From NCBI GenBank assembly GCA_937136425.1, contig CAKZON010000051.1, positions 1-64,000 of the forward strand: 64,000 nucleotides of DNA. The letters are read 5' to 3'. Source of the stretch: an uncultured Crocinitomix sp. GTDB lineage: Bacteria > Bacteroidota > Bacteroidia > Flavobacteriales_D > Crocinitomicaceae. How positions within the stretch are numbered: position 1 is the first letter of the stretch; the number at the start of each line of letters is the position of its first letter. Below, piece after piece: positions 62,086 through 64,000 of the stretch. A model generated the notes under the pieces. The model searched no databases. It saw only the letters and a list, made by a program, of their open reading frames with translations, and was not told the DNA's origin. Made by a program: the position numbers and the translations under genes.

Positions 62086-62106
62086 ATATAGTAAAAAATA
62101 CAATAA
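62086..62106. promoter_or_regulatory. Degenerate copy of candidate operator (ATATAGTA-N5-TACAATAA)
   Basis: Same half-site TACAATAA and same N5 spacing as 52786-52806. Confidence 0.4.
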
Positions 62107-62246
62107 GTACCTAGAGTCTTAGTGTGTTTTTGACGTAAAGACTGTATGTGTTGACTTACAGTGTTTTGAACGCCCAGTTAGAAACAATATGGTTCCATAA
62201 TTACAACAAGTTGAGGTGGTAATTGTTTTAGACGCTTTATAATGAA

Positions 62247-62945
62247 TTAGTACATTTTAAAGGTGTAATGATCTGTTTTAACCATTTCAATGAATCGATC
62301 CTGATCAAAAGAAAATAGTTGAGCAGGTCTATGTTTTACATTTTGTTGCTTTTCACTCAGTTTTTTGATCGGTATGGATTTAATTTTTTTTCTAAAGTTT
62401 GCTTTATCCATTGTAGTATCAAAAGCATATTCATATAATGACTGCATTTCGCTTAGCGTGAACTTTTCAGGAAGCATATCAAAACATACTGGCTCAATGG
62501 CAAGTTTTTGTTTCAATAAATCGTAAGTAGAACTTAGTATCTCGTCATGATCAAATGCTAATTCTGGAACTTTATGAATTGGAATCCAAGCGACTTCTTT
62601 TGCCCATGAAGAGGCTTCAGCATGAAAGTCATTAATTCTTAATAAAGCAAAATGTGCACAGGTGATTACACGTCCCTGAGGGTGACGATTGGGCTTTCCA
62701 AATGTTTGAGCCTGATGCAAATCAATATCATTTAATTGAGTCAATTCGAATAAAATCCGTTTAGAGGCATCTAATAAATCTTCATCTGGATAAACTAAAT
62801 CTCCTGGAATAGCCCATTTATCTTTAAATGGTTCCATGGCTCGTTTAATCAGCAAAACACTTATTTCTCCATTTCTGAATCCAAAAATTATACAATCCGA
62901 AGAAAAGGAGTAGGTAAAGAAATTGTCAAACTCTATTTTGTACAT
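62247..62945 (-). CDS. NUDIX-domain transcriptional regulator (NrtR/AraR-like)
   Basis: N-terminal NUDIX fold (LLIKRAMEPFKDKWAIPGDLVYPDEDLLDASKRILFELT) plus C-terminal winged helix (LSEMQSLYEYAFDTTMDKANFRKKI). Confidence 0.82.
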   Translation of the reverse strand: MYKIEFDNFFTYSFSSDCIIFGFRNGEISVLLIKRAMEPFKDKWAIPGDLVYPDEDLLDASKRILFELTQLNDIDLHQAQTFGKPNRHPQGRVITCAHFALLRINDFHAEASSWAKEVAWIPIHKVPELAFDHDEILSSTYDLLKQKLAIEPVCFDMLPEKFTLSEMQSLYEYAFDTTMDKANFRKKIKSIPIKKLSEKQQNVKHRPAQLFSFDQDRFIEMVKTDHYTFKMY

Positions 62946-62952
62946 TTTGCTA

Positions 62953-64000
62953 TTAATTTAATTCAAAGGTCACATTAAGATCTTTAATTGCTATTTCGAA
63001 TTTACCTGGTTCGGTAATCCAATTGCCTGAATTGTCAGCAAATTTAAGATCTTCTGCAAAAATACTGAATTCCACGCGTTTTGATTCATTTGGCGCTAAC
63101 TCGATTTTCTCAAAACCTTTTAGTCTTACACCAGCTGGAACAAGCGAAGCAACTTTGTCTGATATGTACAGTTGCACAACTTCTTTTCCGTTCATTTTAC
63201 CAGTATTCGTGACCATAACTGATATGGTTAGTTCGTCTACTGTGGTGATTTTTTGCTGACTGATTTGTAAGTCAGAATAGATGAAGTTCGTATAACTTAG
63301 TCCGTAACCAAAATTCCATTCAGGATCATATGCTTTAAAATGATTCGATTTTGATCGGTCAACACTTCTTGGGTGATCGTAGAATTCAATAACCCCATTG
63401 TGCTTAGGATAAGAGTAAGGTAATTTACCACTGAAATTTTCTTTACCATAGAGCAGTTGCACTAATGCGTCTCCACCATAATCACCAGGAAGGTATGTTT
63501 GAATAATTGCTGCCGCGTCACCCACTATTTCATGAATAATTCTTGGGCGAGCTTCTACCAGTACTAAAATAACAGGTTTCTCATATTCGTAGGCGATTTT
63601 AGCAAGTTCTATTTGTGCTTTTGGCAAATCTAATGATCGAATATCTCCAGGTTTTTCTGTAGAGGGTAATTCACCTAAACATAAAACAATAACATCTGAA
63701 TTTTGAGCTTTTGTTTTAAAGTCGCTAATATTTGAAAGTTTACAGGCCTCATAATCCTCCTGCAAGTAAAGCTCAGCTCCTTGAGAATAACTACAGTTTT
63801 CCGCACCAATTTCATTTTTAAATGCCTCATAAATTGTATTACATCCAGCTGTGTTGTAGGTTGTATCCAACCCTTGCCAAGTATGCGTCCAAGCGCCATT
63901 TAAATAAACTAAGTTATTTGCTGTAGGTCCAGCAACTAAAACTTTACTTTCGGCGCTTAATGGAAGGGTATTATTTTTGTTTTTCAAAAGAGTGATAGAT
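62953..64000 (-). CDS. GH3 beta-glucosidase, C-terminal portion (5' end beyond window)
   Basis: Frame open to window end (SITLLKNKNNTLPLSAESKVLVAGPTANN); FGYGLSYTNFIYSDL; fibronectin-III-like C-term. Confidence 0.9.
   Translation of the reverse strand, partial: SITLLKNKNNTLPLSAESKVLVAGPTANNLVYLNGAWTHTWQGLDTTYNTAGCNTIYEAFKNEIGAENCSYSQGAELYLQEDYEACKLSNISDFKTKAQNSDVIVLCLGELPSTEKPGDIRSLDLPKAQIELAKIAYEYEKPVILVLVEARPRIIHEIVGDAAAIIQTYLPGDYGGDALVQLLYGKENFSGKLPYSYPKHNGVIEFYDHPRSVDRSKSNHFKAYDPEWNFGYGLSYTNFIYSDLQISQQKITTVDELTISVMVTNTGKMNGKEVVQLYISDKVASLVPAGVRLKGFEKIELAPNESKRVEFSIFAEDLKFADNSGNWITEPGKFEIAIKDLNVTFELN

Noticed and set aside
1-64000. CRISPR array or rRNA operon
   Set aside because: No regularly spaced repeats or rRNA-like sequence noticed in reading; an exhaustive computational search was not possible

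Overview
AT-rich Bacteroidota (probably Flavobacteriales) chromosomal window; the taxon is inferred from protein families and T9SS-type C-termini. No rRNA, tRNA or CRISPR array was recognised by eye. Left part (1-12.1 kb): DUF3570-like protein, lipoprotein-type inorganic pyrophosphatase, cupin, methyltransferase, AspT/YidE-type antiporter, DUF5686-like protein, YHS protein, and a tight MMPL exporter / OM protein / ATP-grasp operon. Centre (12.5-52.2 kb, almost all minus strand): a T2SS/T4P-like machinery operon (50571-39207) followed after about 300 bp by a ~22 kb operon (38910-16664). That operon encodes DNRLRE-type, SpvB/RHS-like and beta-helix proteins and a 2915-aa RHS protein whose C-terminus looks like an M91/NleD-type zinc metallopeptidase toxin, immediately followed by a small lipoprotein that is a candidate immunity protein. 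Downstream lie an IS1-family element, an orphan RHS fragment that shares a near-identical direct repeat with the main RHS gene, a toxin-tail remnant, and several small lipoprotein/MORN genes, a layout like a tip-switching polymorphic toxin locus. Two LuxR-type regulators with degenerate receiver domains sit upstream of the machinery operon. Right part (52.8-64 kb): a beta-glucan-type glycan locus (GH2-like TIM barrel, two OM proteins, lipoprotein, CBM9-like, GH16, T9SS-sorted protein, NUDIX regulator, GH3) with candidate shared operators. The most notable observation is the linkage of a T2SS-like apparatus to a giant RHS/M91 toxin operon that carries its own recombination substrate.
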